NCBI GenBank assembly: GCA_008360955.1
Contig: LUCM01000100.1
Location: forward strand, 78,435-142,434
DNA: 64,000 nucleotides
Origin: Fasciolopsis buskii
Lineage: Eukaryota > Platyhelminthes > Trematoda > Plagiorchiida > Fasciolidae
Reading direction: 5' to 3'
Both the position numbers and the translations under genes were made by a program. The notes below the pieces were generated by a model. It saw only the letters and a list, made by a program, of their open reading frames with translations, was not told the DNA's origin and ran no database searches. Positions 25,140 through 37,345 of this stretch are shown piece by piece (the stretch's first letter is position 1; each line of letters opens with the position of its first letter).

Positions 25140-28100
25140 CTGTTGGACGGATGCAGGCTTGATTAGGCTAATCAGATCTATCACTCATTATGGGAGCATT
25201 GACCGCTTTCCGTGTTCCCTCATTCCACACGGTCTCGGTTCCGAGTATTGGGAAGAATGCGTTGTTTTGTTTTTGCACATAAATCAAGATGGCCAAACTT
25301 GCGATCTTCAGACAACACAAACGTGTGCTACTTCTATTCCGCTTACACTTCGGAGATAACCGAAAGTCATTGTCAATGAAATGGATTGTGAACAACCTTC
25401 ATAGGCATTGCGCTTGGAGCGTGCAAGAAATGTGAAAACCAAACTAGTAGGCAGCTCATCATAACTGCCGTTATCATTGCTTTATATCCACCAATTTCTG
25501 TGATATTCCATGAAAATGTCGCCCAAGAAGAAGCTGAAAATTGTGTCGCACTGGATCCAGTTAGTCAAGGGTACCACGTCAGCAGCACGTTGAACTGGGC
25601 GAATAAAGCTTGTAATCCTATGAAAATAACCGGATATTTTAGACATTACTGTATTCGTTCAATGCAATTTTTGTCCGCTTTCGGAGGGAACTACGCATTT
25701 GCACCCACGTAAATTGTATGCTAGCTTCATTGAAAGAAGACAGAGAATCAAAAAAAAAACTCGATAGGGCAACCAAGGCCGCTAGAAGAAACCAACTCTG
25801 CGCACTGTTTTCGCAATTTATTCAACTAGCTGTCCGCATGTTTCACACCGTCCATTCGGTTATTTTTGACTATGTTGTTTCTTCAAGCAATGACAGTTTT
25901 TTAGTCACTGAGCTCCCCACCGGACAGATGAAAAGCAGCAGTGAATCTTCTTACTGCAGTTAACAATCAGTCTGACATCCACATCGCTTTCTCTACCAGT
26001 GCCTAACATGTGCAAAAAGAATCACAGACATGCATAGGCAAAACAGAGAATAGCAATATAAATCAAGATTTTAGACTTCCTTCTGCTAATAAAAACCCCA
26101 TCCGACGTGAATGGTGCAAGCGATACCACTAAGAAACGTTGGAGTGGTGTACAGGTGGTTCAGCCTCGTGGGAAATCACGGTGTAGATCCACCCTGTCCG
26201 AAGTGAAAAGGAAACGGGTGGCAAACGATGAGGAATAGAACGTCTGTGGCATTAGGAAAACTGAACAGGTGCTCAATGACTTACCAAATTCCAACGAAAA
26301 CTAATGTAATTTTCTTGCTCGTCACTAAGTTTTTCAGGTTATACACACTTCCCTCTCATAGAGTCCATGCATAAATTTCAAGCAACATCTCCTTTGGATG
26401 CATTAGCATGGAATCCAATCATACAAAACTTTGGTACTTGCTAGTTTTCATGGTTAGAACCGGCCCTTGCTTAAAAACTTATTTCATGGTGCGCACAGAT
26501 CTGTGGTTTGCAGAATTCACCAATTGAATGGGGTGCCGTACAATGTGATGTCGGTGTAAGGCGAACCGATGAGAACCAGTTAGAATATTCCAGTGGTTGT
26601 TGCACTTCGATTCACGGCTATTCGGCCAAGGTTCGATTTTCACTTCGGAAGCGGTGGATCAGCATTGATGGCAGCTCGCAACGTTTACGAGGCAGCTACA
26701 CGGTGCTTCCATATTTTTATGAGTGGGCTGGGGTTGATGTTAAAGGAGGAAGATGTGACGGACGATCATAAATTGCTGATACATTTCTATCCTTACATAC
26801 TAATCCATGTAATACGTTATATGTATGCAACCGTGAATTGTGCAAATACGTGAGTTGAACCCTGTTCTCCTTGATGATTTTCTGATTTCGTTCTTTGTGT
26901 GCTTAGCTATTTCTGTTCATCCAATATAATGAAGAAACGCATAGCACTATTTAAAAGTAACATTTGCAATCAAATTTACTGTATACTGTAGATTTGAGTC
27001 CCAGCTGCTCTTCAGAAGAATCCTCCTTTGCCAGTTTATTAACACGGATAGGACCGTTCATCTATCAAGCGGGTTTCCCTTAGGCAACCATTGCTCCAGA
27101 CCTACTGATCAAGTTCGTTCTGCGATTATTCTGTTCCGAGCTGTTGTTTACTTGCGCAATCACTCGCCTTGATGGACCTAATCAATTGACCGGTCGACGC
27201 CTTCGGTTCATCACATTTTGACCTTCGTCTCCGCGTACATCTCCTAACCACTGAAATTGATCATGTACATGACTATGCTTGCTCTTCATAAACGATTGAA
27301 TAGCAAATAACCCCCCAAATCACAGCAAGGATTAAGTGGAGTCATAAGCTTCTGCCAGCCCCAGAGAGATACTTTTCACTGTGGCTGTGCAAACGAAACA
27401 GTATCTAAGTGCCTCGGTTGTCAAGCCATTTAAAGGGTGCTACATGAACTGCGCATCCCTAGTCTGCAGGTCAATATTATCTCAACTTGCTCTTGGCCAA
27501 AAGCTGTCCCATAGTCTTCTAGACCGGACAAACATTCTATGGAATATCCTTTATAAAACAGTATGAATATAGAGGTAGGCTTATAGTACCTTACACGAGG
27601 TGGTACAGGCTAGCAAAAGTTGTCCACAATCTCGAATTCGACCGGAATGGCAACAAGTAAACTTATGGGTATCGACATCGTAGGCGCTGCGTCATTTAAC
27701 ATACAGTTGCACAGTGTAATCTTATCGACAGAGTCGAGGAACAAATGAACATCGAAAAGATTATACTTAGTGAAACTGGGAGCTTTGCGTTTTGTCTATA
27801 GTGTTTGAAAGATCGTTAGGGAACTGCAGATCAAGAAGGGCCATTTATACTGAGGGACCGACGGTGCATGTGTAATTAGTGTAATATCTTGATGGATTAC
27901 ATTTTTGAGAACAAACCAAGACCACTAAATCACGGAACAGACCATGAATGAAGACTAGCGAAGAGCTGTACTCAGCATCACTGAAAGTTATCCAGAAGAC
28001 TCGACTCTGGATGATCGGATGATGCATAGGCCAAAGTGATTGCTTTGGAAAGCTGGCGATGACAAAATGAAGAAATGGTTACAGTACGTTAGAAGACTGA

Positions 28101-29144
28101 TATAATTAGGATTAAAAAAAGAACAGTAATCTTCAGATTGGAACTTCAGCCACTGAGATTTTCATCAGCCGATGCAAGACAGCATGTTGGATTGTCTCCA
28201 GGGAGGCTAGAAAGCAGATCATTGAAATGAGTGGGAATGTGAAAATAAAGTGCACTAGTATGAGGGGACCCGGAATAATTTCGTAATGCGCATTTGTTTG
28301 CAAATACCTAGGTTCGAATACGTCCCTTGTTTTGTTGAAGTTAGAAGCATAAGACACGAACGATCAAATCGCTTATTAGTAGTGGAAGATAGCCAAATTC
28401 CACACTCAGTGAACGAAATGTGATATTACATTAGGTTCAGCATGGTAACTGATTAGCACAACAATTGAGGGGAACCACCGTCCATAAATCAGTAGAAAAG
28501 AAAGCAATAACACACTGTACAATGCAATTCAGTGGACAAGTGTCTCGCTAAATTTACCTAGAAAATGGATGTGCCGTCGAGCTGTTCAATGCATCTCACA
28601 GTCAAAAGTACAAGTGGTCGACAGAATGAACAATCGGCAAGCAAATAGAAGCATACAAGCAGATGAGACGGAAGTACCAGTGCTAGGCACAAATGAAACA
28701 TTCGTGTGCAACAGTGACTGATCCAATAATGGTCAAACGCCAAGCACGTGCGTATGTGCGGTTCCGAATACATGTCCAAATTGAAAACAAAGGCCCAAAT
28801 GATCCAAGAAATTGAAAGCAACTATGCCGAGGAATGTTCCTTGGAATGTCCTATCGGTCATTCCCAAATTCCAAGATGGTCCCAGTTGGCTGCGACTGTC
28901 ATTAGAAAAACGATATCTGGGATGCACTTTACCAATCCACTTTTCTCCTTTCTGTATTCAAATCTCCCCTATTGCGCTAGTCACCACTGTATCCTCAAGA
29001 TAATCGATAACCACAAACACACAAACACATGCGAATCGAAACAAAAATAAACACAACCAAGAATGTGAATTGTTTCTTCGCCTCCTTTGTCTCTTCTCCC
29101 ACTCTCCGAAACTTAAAGTGGTCGTAAAAATTTAGCTGGTTTAG

Positions 29145-29147
<3 letters not shown>

Positions 29148-29175
<28 letters not shown>
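29148..29175. repeat. CA microsatellite
   Basis: About 13 CA units. Cys/Val-rich open frames across it are artefacts of the repeat. Confidence 0.95.
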
Positions 29176-29176
<1 letters not shown>

Positions 29177-31769
29177 GCAAAGCACCTCACGCTGAGGCTA
29201 ATGCAGAAACTCCAGTAATTGCTGTTATGGGTTAAACCTATGAAAGCGAACGAAATTCCACACGACCGTGCTTCCTGGCAGCTTGCAGATAGAACGGCAG
29301 TGTAAGAACACCTTGTGAACACACGCGATCATACATAGGAAGAAAACTGATTTTTCATTGTAATTTAGTACTTTTGGTCCTGACTCGTACTTTCCTCGAC
29401 CACTTATTGATATTTCGTTTTGTTCGGAGGCTCATCACTTGCTAAAAAAGAAGGATGTGCAAAGTATCCTCTGTCGCATCGTTTGGCACCGAAAAATGGA
29501 TTCGACAGCCACATCAGACTAAGACTAATTTCACTAAGAACTGAGAAATTGCCAACTTGCTTTGAACTCCGAGTGCCAAATGTCTCGATTACTCTGGTTC
29601 ACTTTTCGCCCACCCCACTGGTTAGCTGAGTCTATCAACCATCTGAGCGTGACATAAAACTTGCACGAAGTCCGTCGCGATTGCTCGCAACCGATAAAAA
29701 AGACTTCGAAACAAACGTGGGCAAAACTACAAAAAGATCGGATGAATAGAGGTACACACAGATCACTTGGTTTTATTATTTATGTACATGCAACGAACGA
29801 TCAAAACCAGCCTTCCCGAAAAAGCGCCTTAAATGTTTTGAAAATGTGAGCCCAGCAAATTCATAACGTATTTGAATTCTGTGGAAAGTTCTTGTAGTAA
29901 TACACTTATTGTTATTAGCACGAGACAGTAACATGCGGTATCTGTTTCAAAATGTCGTTTGTCGAGGTCGCTAACTAGAGAGCCTTCAGTCGGTCGCCTC
30001 GATTCTAATTCCATCCCATCCTGCCTAATCAATCCAGAATGATCAATTTAGTTCCAGTCACTCAGCGAGACAGTTTCTGTTTATTTTTCTTAATTAAATG
30101 GTTTATGCAGGTCCACACAAGATGGAGTTCTTTTGCCTACTGCCCTCCGTCCAGCCGCCAACTGGTGATGCATAAACTGTGATTTCGAAATACTTCGCAT
30201 TCAGTTCACCATCAAGAAACGGTGCCAACACTTTACAGCTGATTAGTCCTTAGGAGGAATAGTCGACAGTGTACGCCCATTTCGCCCGAACTGATGCGAT
30301 ATGACGAATGACCTGAAATTCGTATAGTTTGTCTTTACTACTGCAGACTGTGCGTCGTGTTTGGTCAGTATCACTTTTCGAGTGCTCCAGTGTCACTTCA
30401 GGTGATCGTTTAAACCTGTAACTCGTGGAGGATTCTGTGGCCAGTTTACGCGCAAGTCACATGATGCAGCCCGATGCAGCCACACGTTGGTCCACACAGA
30501 CAGGGAACAAAATGGGAATCGTGACGACAAGTGGTTGTAAAATCCAAACATTCCGCGAAGATGATTGGACGGAACATATTGCACCAATCGGAATATTTCC
30601 AACTTTGTATATAAATCCGCGAGTTGTAAATAGAACTTGAACTTGTTCCTGTTCCTGTTTGGCTGTGGTCTTCTTGTTGACTTTATTCACGTAGATTGGA
30701 TCGGAGCCAAGTCCGTACACACCGGTTATTTATATTCGCTCGTTACCGTGATTGGCCGAATTCCGTCTACTAACTACAAATGCAAGCACTACAAATCCGC
30801 AGCGGAATTCTGTCTTTGACGATGCTTCTTCCACTTTTGAACAGTTGTACTTGATTCACCTATCTTCGGGTAACCAGTGCTTTCCTATTCGTATCGCAAA
30901 TATTCCCCCTTAGCGGGGAGCGTGGTAAATCAGCACGGTCTAAATATTAACCTAATTCATATCCACGGGGCTGTGTTATCCGAGAAATAGTCAGATGTGT
31001 AGACTACGTAGGTACCTTTCTCAGATGATATTCCAAGCCCAGTAGGTCGGTCCTATTGTCAACTTGACTCCAGTCTATTCAGATGGGCTGAGAATCAAGC
31101 AAATATTAACGACACTGGTAGATATAAAATTACAAGATCCTCATTTTCTCGCTGAGGTTTTGTGAAGGTTAACATCATGAATTTTTCGAAGGTCGTGATT
31201 AGAATTCGTCATGAAGAGACTGGCTGTGACTCAGATAGTAGCATGCCCCACGCATGATGCTCTAAAGCAGAGTATTACATACTATGAAGGTGATGCATTG
31301 GCCAAACCATTTACCATTCGTCCAGTGAGCAATCACTGAGATTCACGAATCGTGATGAGGCAAGTGAGTTGGAGTTCGATAATGGAAATGGCATTTTTCA
31401 GCCTCCCATTCATCACCAATTTTAACAAAGACAGTACACTAACGAATAATGAGGAGGGACGGATTCACTGAAGTCCTTTTCATTTCAAGCTCTAATAATT
31501 TATATCATAGTTGATATTAATTTATCTATAGTAAACAAGACCGACGGAGATATATCAAAGCTTCGGGTCTTCCGAACCAAAGGGGTCTCAAGAAAAACGT
31601 CAGGACTGTGGGCTATCACAGGTGACAAATGTTTACGACTTGCCCAAATACAGTGGCACAGAATCAATACTAACCCTTCATGCCAGTTTAGTGAAGTCCA
31701 ATCAGATAGCCAGCTAATTCAGTCTACTCGAACAAAAATGATCCCATGTTTTTCCTCCTTCTCTTCCAG

Positions 31770-31775
<6 letters not shown>

Positions 31776-31809
<34 letters not shown>

Positions 31810-31823
31810 GTATATGTATATAT
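31776..31823. repeat. TA microsatellite
   Basis: Uninterrupted TA followed by TATATG units. Length is likely polymorphic. Nothing else was recognised in the surrounding kilobase. Confidence 0.95.
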
Positions 31824-32212
31824 AATGTATAACCATGAAAATCGAAAATTTATTCATTAAACAGATTACGCAGCAACCTCCATTGTATACTAGTCTCTGG
31901 ACACAGCCTAAGCCAAGTCTACTGTGAGGACAGGTTTAATAAACTGTGGCACCTGTGGCAAAGTTTGCCTCCTGAATACAAAAAAAGAACTAATCTGGTC
32001 GAAATTGAATCATCGTTGTTTCTGGATCAATCGCTGTTTTTGACTCTTTTCCTCGTTTTCTCATATTTCATAAACGTCAGATTTTTAAGTGCCATATTTG
32101 TCTGTTAGGACAATTAAAGGATTATATTTTCAACGGATCTGAACGAACTTAAGGCTACCACTTATCTAGTCTCCTCATTAAAAATTCATTCTTCAAATAA
32201 CGGTGTTTTCAG

Positions 32213-32387
32213 CTTTTGCTACATATCCACTGAGCCGTGTGAACAGCCTGTTAATCAAGTCGACGATATCGTGCTCCGTTCGTCCATTTTCAATCAATCG
32301 GAGGTTTTATCCTTTCGTGATAAGTTACGTAACTGTGAGGAACTTTACTTTGACTCCGATCTTCAACTCGAGAAAACTGAATGCTCT
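32213..32387 (+). CDS. Possible internal exon, unidentified protein
   Basis: An open stretch of 58 codons preceded by a GTTTTCAG acceptor and followed by a GTATGC donor. The translation begins FCYISTEPCEQPVNQ, ends DLQLEKTECS and is acidic, unlike the surrounding low-complexity frames. The next 83 bp have intron-like structure: a C/T tract, then CCTACAG at 32470. If spliced there, a 16-nt exon (32471-32486) with a GTGAGT donor and a further exon from 32554 keep one open frame. I do not recognise the family, and other frames nearby also look open, so this is tentative. Confidence 0.25.
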
Positions 32388-32553
32388 GTATGCAATTGCC
32401 CCCCCCCCTCTCTCTCTCTCACTCCTACCCCGTTGAGGATCGGTCATTAACGTTGTCCCCGTTCCTACAGCCAACCTCTGAAATAAGTGAGTATTGCAAC
32501 TACGGCGGACATACAACGGCATTTTTACACTCGCGATTATGTTAAAATATTAG

Positions 32554-32750
32554 ACCGTCTGCCTTTCAGAACCTGTACAGTGAAGCAGTATGATGCTAAG
32601 AAAATCGTCATTACCTGTTCTGTTCATCCAAGCGTCGTTTCGGACTTACTCGACTGCCTTCCGATTATCTCTTCTTATCTAATTAGGAAGAATTTTCACA
32701 TCTTTAAACGAGTGTTGTCCAGTACACAGCTACATTTATTCTATTTAGGT
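32554..32750 (+). CDS. Possible exon continuing the 32.2 kb model
   Basis: In the frame set by the preceding model, the sequence reads NRLPFRTCTVKQYDAKKIV, continues through SVHPSVVSDLLDCLP and runs to a stop at 32751-32753. The start follows TATTAG; the upstream 67-bp segment begins with GTGAGT. No conserved domain is recognised. It could be chance open sequence. Confidence 0.2.
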
Positions 32751-32759
32751 TGACTCTCA

Positions 32760-33750
32760 CTCCCAAAGCATGTGGCGCCAACAAAACAGAGCCCGTGAGT
32801 TTGCTATGAAAATCCGCGCAGGTCGTTCGCATCTCGCGCACAGTCACCGATCTTCCTTTCATTCTTATGCTGCAAATAGTCCAAAGTTGAGACTAAGCCT
32901 CTCATATTATTTGAATTTATTTCAGTTCCACAATATCTTACTTAGCATTGGTTCCTGACAAGACTGAATAAGTCATAAAAAACTCTATTCTTATCTCGGC
33001 GACAGACCCGCTTTTTGTAATTTAGCACATCAATGAGAAAATTCCAGGTTGACGGTTTTAGCCTCTCCATACCGCTTGACTAAGATTTAAGTGGTTAACT
33101 TTCAGAAGAGTTTCTTAAAATACACGACAGTTCAATGCAAACTATCACGGCTCGTGTCTGAATACCGCGGATGAGAAGCTCCGTGAATACAATTCATAGG
33201 CTACGGCAACTGAACACGCCTCTCCCGAATGATGAAAACATCCGAAATGAAATTTTCCGACAAAGATGTCACCAAATGAGAGATCTAGCGAGGATGTTTG
33301 CGTGAGATATTGCTTTTCTGAGCCCATTTGGAATATCGCATTTCCGTCGCGTCAGTTTGATGTTCTATTGTCGGATCGTGAAAGTTATGAACTGTGTGAC
33401 GAATTTGTTCGAACTACATAACAACTGTAGTTTCTGGTGATGGATGATAATCCCGAATCGCAACCCCATGAAGTGCTTAAGTGTGAATCGCTCAAAAATA
33501 GCCAACACTCCTGCTTGGCCTGTATTGTTAATCAGACGGGAGACACAACAATCGGGATCTGGTCGATATTCGTCGATTTCGGTTGTAGGACGCCATATTA
33601 GAACCTCGTTGAATTTACTAATAAATTACTATCTACAATTCGCTTCAGAACCTGTTTCGGAAAGTTTTCGAGAGTATCTTCTGCGGTGACATAAGTAATA
33701 ACATTGTACTGGCGAATAATAACTTAATTCAAATTAAAAGTAGCCATAAC
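32760..33750. other. Unassigned, several competing open frames
   Basis: Short open stretches with plausible splice borders occur in more than one frame (for example 33200-33301 before GTGAGA, and 33431-33602). They do not join in phase and the minus strand is open too, so no exon is called. Confidence 0.3.
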
Positions 33751-33851
33751 GGATTTGAAAATTTGTGTTGGTCGTAGCTCAGTTTGTTGGGGTTCTGATC
33801 GCTGAGCTTGCCGCTTATATCACAAACGTCTCATCACCAGTCAAGGTGGCA
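33751..33851 (+). repeat. Dispersed repeat shared with 37.23 kb; tRNA-like start
   Basis: The text TTGTGTTGGTCGTAGCTCAG followed by TTTGTTGG resembles a tRNA D-arm and A box. The segment aligns with the reverse complement of 37231-37345 through CATCACCAGTC. It lies directly downstream (minus sense) of the Penelope-like remnant and could instead be that element's terminal region. Class uncertain: SINE or Penelope terminus. Confidence 0.55.
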
Positions 33852-34129
33852 CCTTCGGTGCATGTGCGCGATTGTTGATGTTCTTCCATACTAATAGGGT
33901 TGCTATTGGTTTGACCCTGAACTCCCTTGACGACCTTGACCTGGAAATTACGCGTGCCTTCTGTCAGTCTGAACATTTTTTGACAATTGACATCCGTTTA
34001 GTTTGCTGCCGTTGTTTTAAATTTCGTGTATGATTATTGTATGATTCAGTTCTGTAGACAGATCCGTAATAATTGGAGTCTTCATGATTTGAGTTCCTGT
34101 TCTCTCAGTTGGCTGAATTGTCTGCCTCT

Positions 34130-34765
34130 CATCGAGTGTACACGTGATCTAATTCGATTTGTCTATTGATCGAGTTATTTGAAGAATATCGAGCTTCCAA
34201 AAACTCCCTAGTGTGTCTGGTATTTGCTTGATCCATAATCTCAATGTTATCCTGATTGAATTTGTGTCCTTCACGGCATTTGTGGGCGGATATGAGGGAG
34301 AGAGAGAGAGAGAGTGGATTGTGTCCTCTTGTAGCTAGTTGGCTCTTGCACATTCGAGTATTCACTTTTCTCCCGATTTGACCGGTATAGCATTTGTTAT
34401 AGCTGATGCACTTGACCTCGTGTCGAGATATATGTCCTCTTAAAGTTTGGGAAGGACTATGAGCAACTGTGATTCCTTGAGGTTGGAGTAATCTTGCAGT
34501 TAATTCAGATACACTTTCGATGTATGGTAGAGTGATCCTTCTATTCGCGTCGGGTCTTTATCATTGTGTGCACGATTCTTCTTTCGAAGTTCCTCGGATA
34601 TCCACTTTTCTCAAACATCTTGAAGAGGTAGGTTTCTTCTTGTCTTCTTACTCCGGTGCTATAGTGGGTTTTGGGTCTCTTGAACGGGGTTTGGATGCAC
34701 GATCGTGTGATTGTTTAGGTGGTTGCCATGACAGTTTAATATTTGGTCCCTTTGGTGCATATTCT
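34130..34765 (-). mobile_element. Penelope-like element remnant: RT C-terminus and GIY-YIG nuclease
   Basis: Minus-strand reading gives an RT-downstream segment, KRPKTHYSTGVRRQEETYLF then MFEKSGYPRNFERR (about 34,690-34,590), a frameshift near 34,550, then ITLPYIESVSE and GITVAHSPSQTLRGH. The nuclease part is CISYNKCYTGQIGRKVNTRM (about 34,410-34,350), ending with AREFLEAWxSxxxSINRHIELD-type text: REFLEARYSSNNSINRQIEL (about 34,210-34,150). This order, RT then a GIY-YIG domain, defines Penelope-like retroelements. An AG microsatellite interrupts it at about 34,296-34,313. It is truncated and non-functional. Confidence 0.8.
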
Positions 34766-34962
34766 CTGTCGCACCTGGGCTTTTCCGCCGGAAGACGTGT
34801 GTTACCAGTGTGCCACCAGCTCGCATCCAGGATAGCCTGAATTGCAGATGCCGCCCTCAGTGTCAGCCAGCAGCACCCGACAGCTCGGAATGGAAGCACG
34901 GCACGTGTTGGCTAAAAGGAACACCAACAGCACAAGGAACCAAGTGATCGCAAACAAATGTA

Positions 34963-35095
34963 TGTGGACTAAATATTAAACTGTCATAACAACCACCTAA
35001 ACAATCACAAACGGTCATGCATCCAAACCCTATTCAAGAGACCCAAAACTCTATAGCACCGAAGTAAGAAGACAAGAAGAAACCTACATCTTCAA
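34963..35095 (+). mobile_element. Inverted partial copy of the Penelope-like element
   Basis: About 133 bp here are the reverse complement of 34,622-34,757, roughly 90% identical, separated by about 205 bp. The copied part is the segment just before the GIY-YIG domain. The match stops abruptly after CTTCAAG at about 35,095. The arrangement forms a foldback. Confidence 0.75.
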
Positions 35096-37230
35096 GCCTG
35101 AATTCAAACCCTGGGGGTGACAGGGAATACGCGCCCCCGGTGAGCTCTAATTAGAGCAAAACTAGTCTCTTACTTCCCGAGAGTAAGACTGGCCGGACGG
35201 ACTGAGGTTCGTGCGTGAAAGGCGAAATCCGAATTGCTGTTCCGTTATGCGGTTATGGGCAAGTATATCAGAAAGTGCGGACATTCTGCAATTCACTTGA
35301 GACATTAGAGGTTGACCAAGTGGATCAACATGCCTGACAGTGACTAAGACCTGAACCGCGGCACAACAAAATTCCCGGGTAGAAAATTCAAGTGCCCCAT
35401 GATACCAATTAGCTCACAGCGGCCGGGGCGACTTACACTCCCAACCTAAAACACAAAAATAGGGACGTATGCACGCAAGTTGATGAGAAGGATTTGCACC
35501 TACTTTGGCCGAAGTAATAGCTAAAATTAACGAACATGTGACCCCGATAACCAGCATGTGGAGGAACAACCACCGCATGAACGAAGAGTGTGACCAACAA
35601 GTCACCTTAAAACCACTTGCCTCCTAGTCGTCCCTGGGCATTTCTGACCTGAGGGCACACGCAGGCACATTCATCTGCACATATGCATGCACTCAGTCGG
35701 AACAAATAGCCACTTGTTCCAAGTTGTTCATTCAGTGGAATGACTGGGAAAATTGGTCGGACCTAGGAGACCGCTGAATCATTGTATTTAGTCTCAGAAT
35801 CGAATTGGACCACCGTTGTGACCGAGTGAGTTGGGTACGTGGCCCACATATGTAACTGATCACAGTCAGATTTAGATAACCCACCTGCACTTAAACGAAT
35901 CTAAAAGAAGTCCCGATTACTCAACTGAATTATGAATTGTCTGTCTCTCACCAAGCGACTGTGTAGTTTAACCATTTCCGCTGCAATTTATACGATCCTG
36001 CGTTGTTTGTTTGTGTGTGTGTGTGTGTGTTAGATGGTTCCCACATGCCAGTGTGGATCAACTTCAACGCAGGCCAATCAAACTTCTGTAAAGGTCCACC
36101 AGGAGGTCGCTTACTAAGCCCATCACAAACACCACCGACCGTCGGAAAATTCATGCTGATTCACGGTAAAGAAGCGACGGATGTATCCATGTGCCTATGC
36201 TCTTCCGGAAAACTTTACTTTTCATTGTATTATTAATGAAATCGGTCGTTAACGAGAATCTTTGTGCACATCTAATTCCATCGGAGCAATGACGGGATGA
36301 GAAGACGAAGCGTGAGAAACAAAGCATTGATTGTTCGGCTTTCACCACATGCACAAGCTGTCTCACTCCTAAACAAAGTCATTGATTTCATATCATTATC
36401 CATTGTTCATTTCTGGGCCAGGTACTAACTACTAGGCCGGACAGACCGAGGTAAGTGGTTTTCACTTTAAGTCTTCAATTAAAGACTTGGTCGGAAAGGT
36501 GACAGATCACTCGCCAATTGTCAGAAACCCGTAACCAATTCATACGGCCTTTGCTCCATTCACATGATTACTTTTAGTAAAGCTGGCTAACGAAAATCCC
36601 GGTCTGGATGTCTTTGATTGAATACAATGCCGAAGACAAGGCAAGAGAGTATGAATCTATTTTAGTGGCAATCCACAGCCTCCAGACCATAGCGTAGTCA
36701 TCAGTTATTTCAAGGGTTTTTATAAAGGCGACACCTGTGAATGACAATCTTCTCCAGTACTACCGCTAGCCCTCGATGACCGGTTACTTAACGAATCTGG
36801 TTCACATTTATTCGTAGTTAGTGACCAATCTGATAGCCAGCCCTGCATTCGGGACGAACCACGGTTGATGTGTTAGCAGTTGTGCATGTGAATAGGTTCG
36901 AATGAACAGACGCGATTGGGCAACAGGGAATAGACTGACAGGTCAGTCTATTCTGACCAAATATGACCTTTTGTCAGACGGTGAACAAGTGAGACTGATA
37001 AAGGGTGAGTATGATGTTTGTATGCATAATAGCCATCGATATCGAACAGCCGATCGATGAGTTTCGACACGAACGAAATGTAATCTATTGCACAGTCCAT
37101 CATCAGCTCCAACACGCACTTATTTTGTAATATGACAATGCTTCCCAGTTTACGTCCAAATTTGGCCATGAGTTATTTTCATTCAGAATCTGACTACAGT
37201 CTGTTCTCCATCCTGATAATTCTTCCACTG
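35096..37230. other. Unassigned, with a TG repeat
   Basis: No coding or transposon signal beyond the TG microsatellite at 36.0 kb. Confidence 0.4.
36012..36030. repeat. TG microsatellite
   Basis: About 9 TG units; the overlapping open frames (35948-36236) are probably not genes. Confidence 0.9.
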
Positions 37231-37345
37231 ACGACGTCACCTCGACTGGTGATGAAACGTTGGCGAACTAAACGCCAAGCTGAGATCGAAATCCTATGAA
37301 AACTAATAACCTGAGGTACGACCAACACAATTTTTCACATTCATT
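37231..37345 (-). repeat. Second copy of the 33.75 kb repeat
   Basis: Reverse-complement match to 33751-33851 with an insertion of several bases. The plus strand contains a small perfect hairpin, TTGGCG and CGCCAA around a seven-base loop (about 37,260-37,279). A B-box-like GATTTCGATC lies on the minus strand. Confidence 0.55.

Larger units (their letters stand above)
23487..31775. other. Mostly unassigned
   Basis: Contains an ATGA repeat and a CA repeat. Open frames reach 100 codons (28748-29050) but overlap each other on both strands and show no domain. No transposon motif could be confirmed. Confidence 0.4.

Noticed and set aside
28010..28330. Possible RT thumb text (CKYLGSN) on the plus strand
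   Set aside because: A single short motif without the neighbouring RT motifs in order.
28995..29322. Cys/Val-rich frames
   Set aside because: Artefacts of translating the CA microsatellite.
33200..33602. Several natural-looking short frames with splice-like borders
   Set aside because: Phases do not join, stops fall between them, and the opposite strand is also open.
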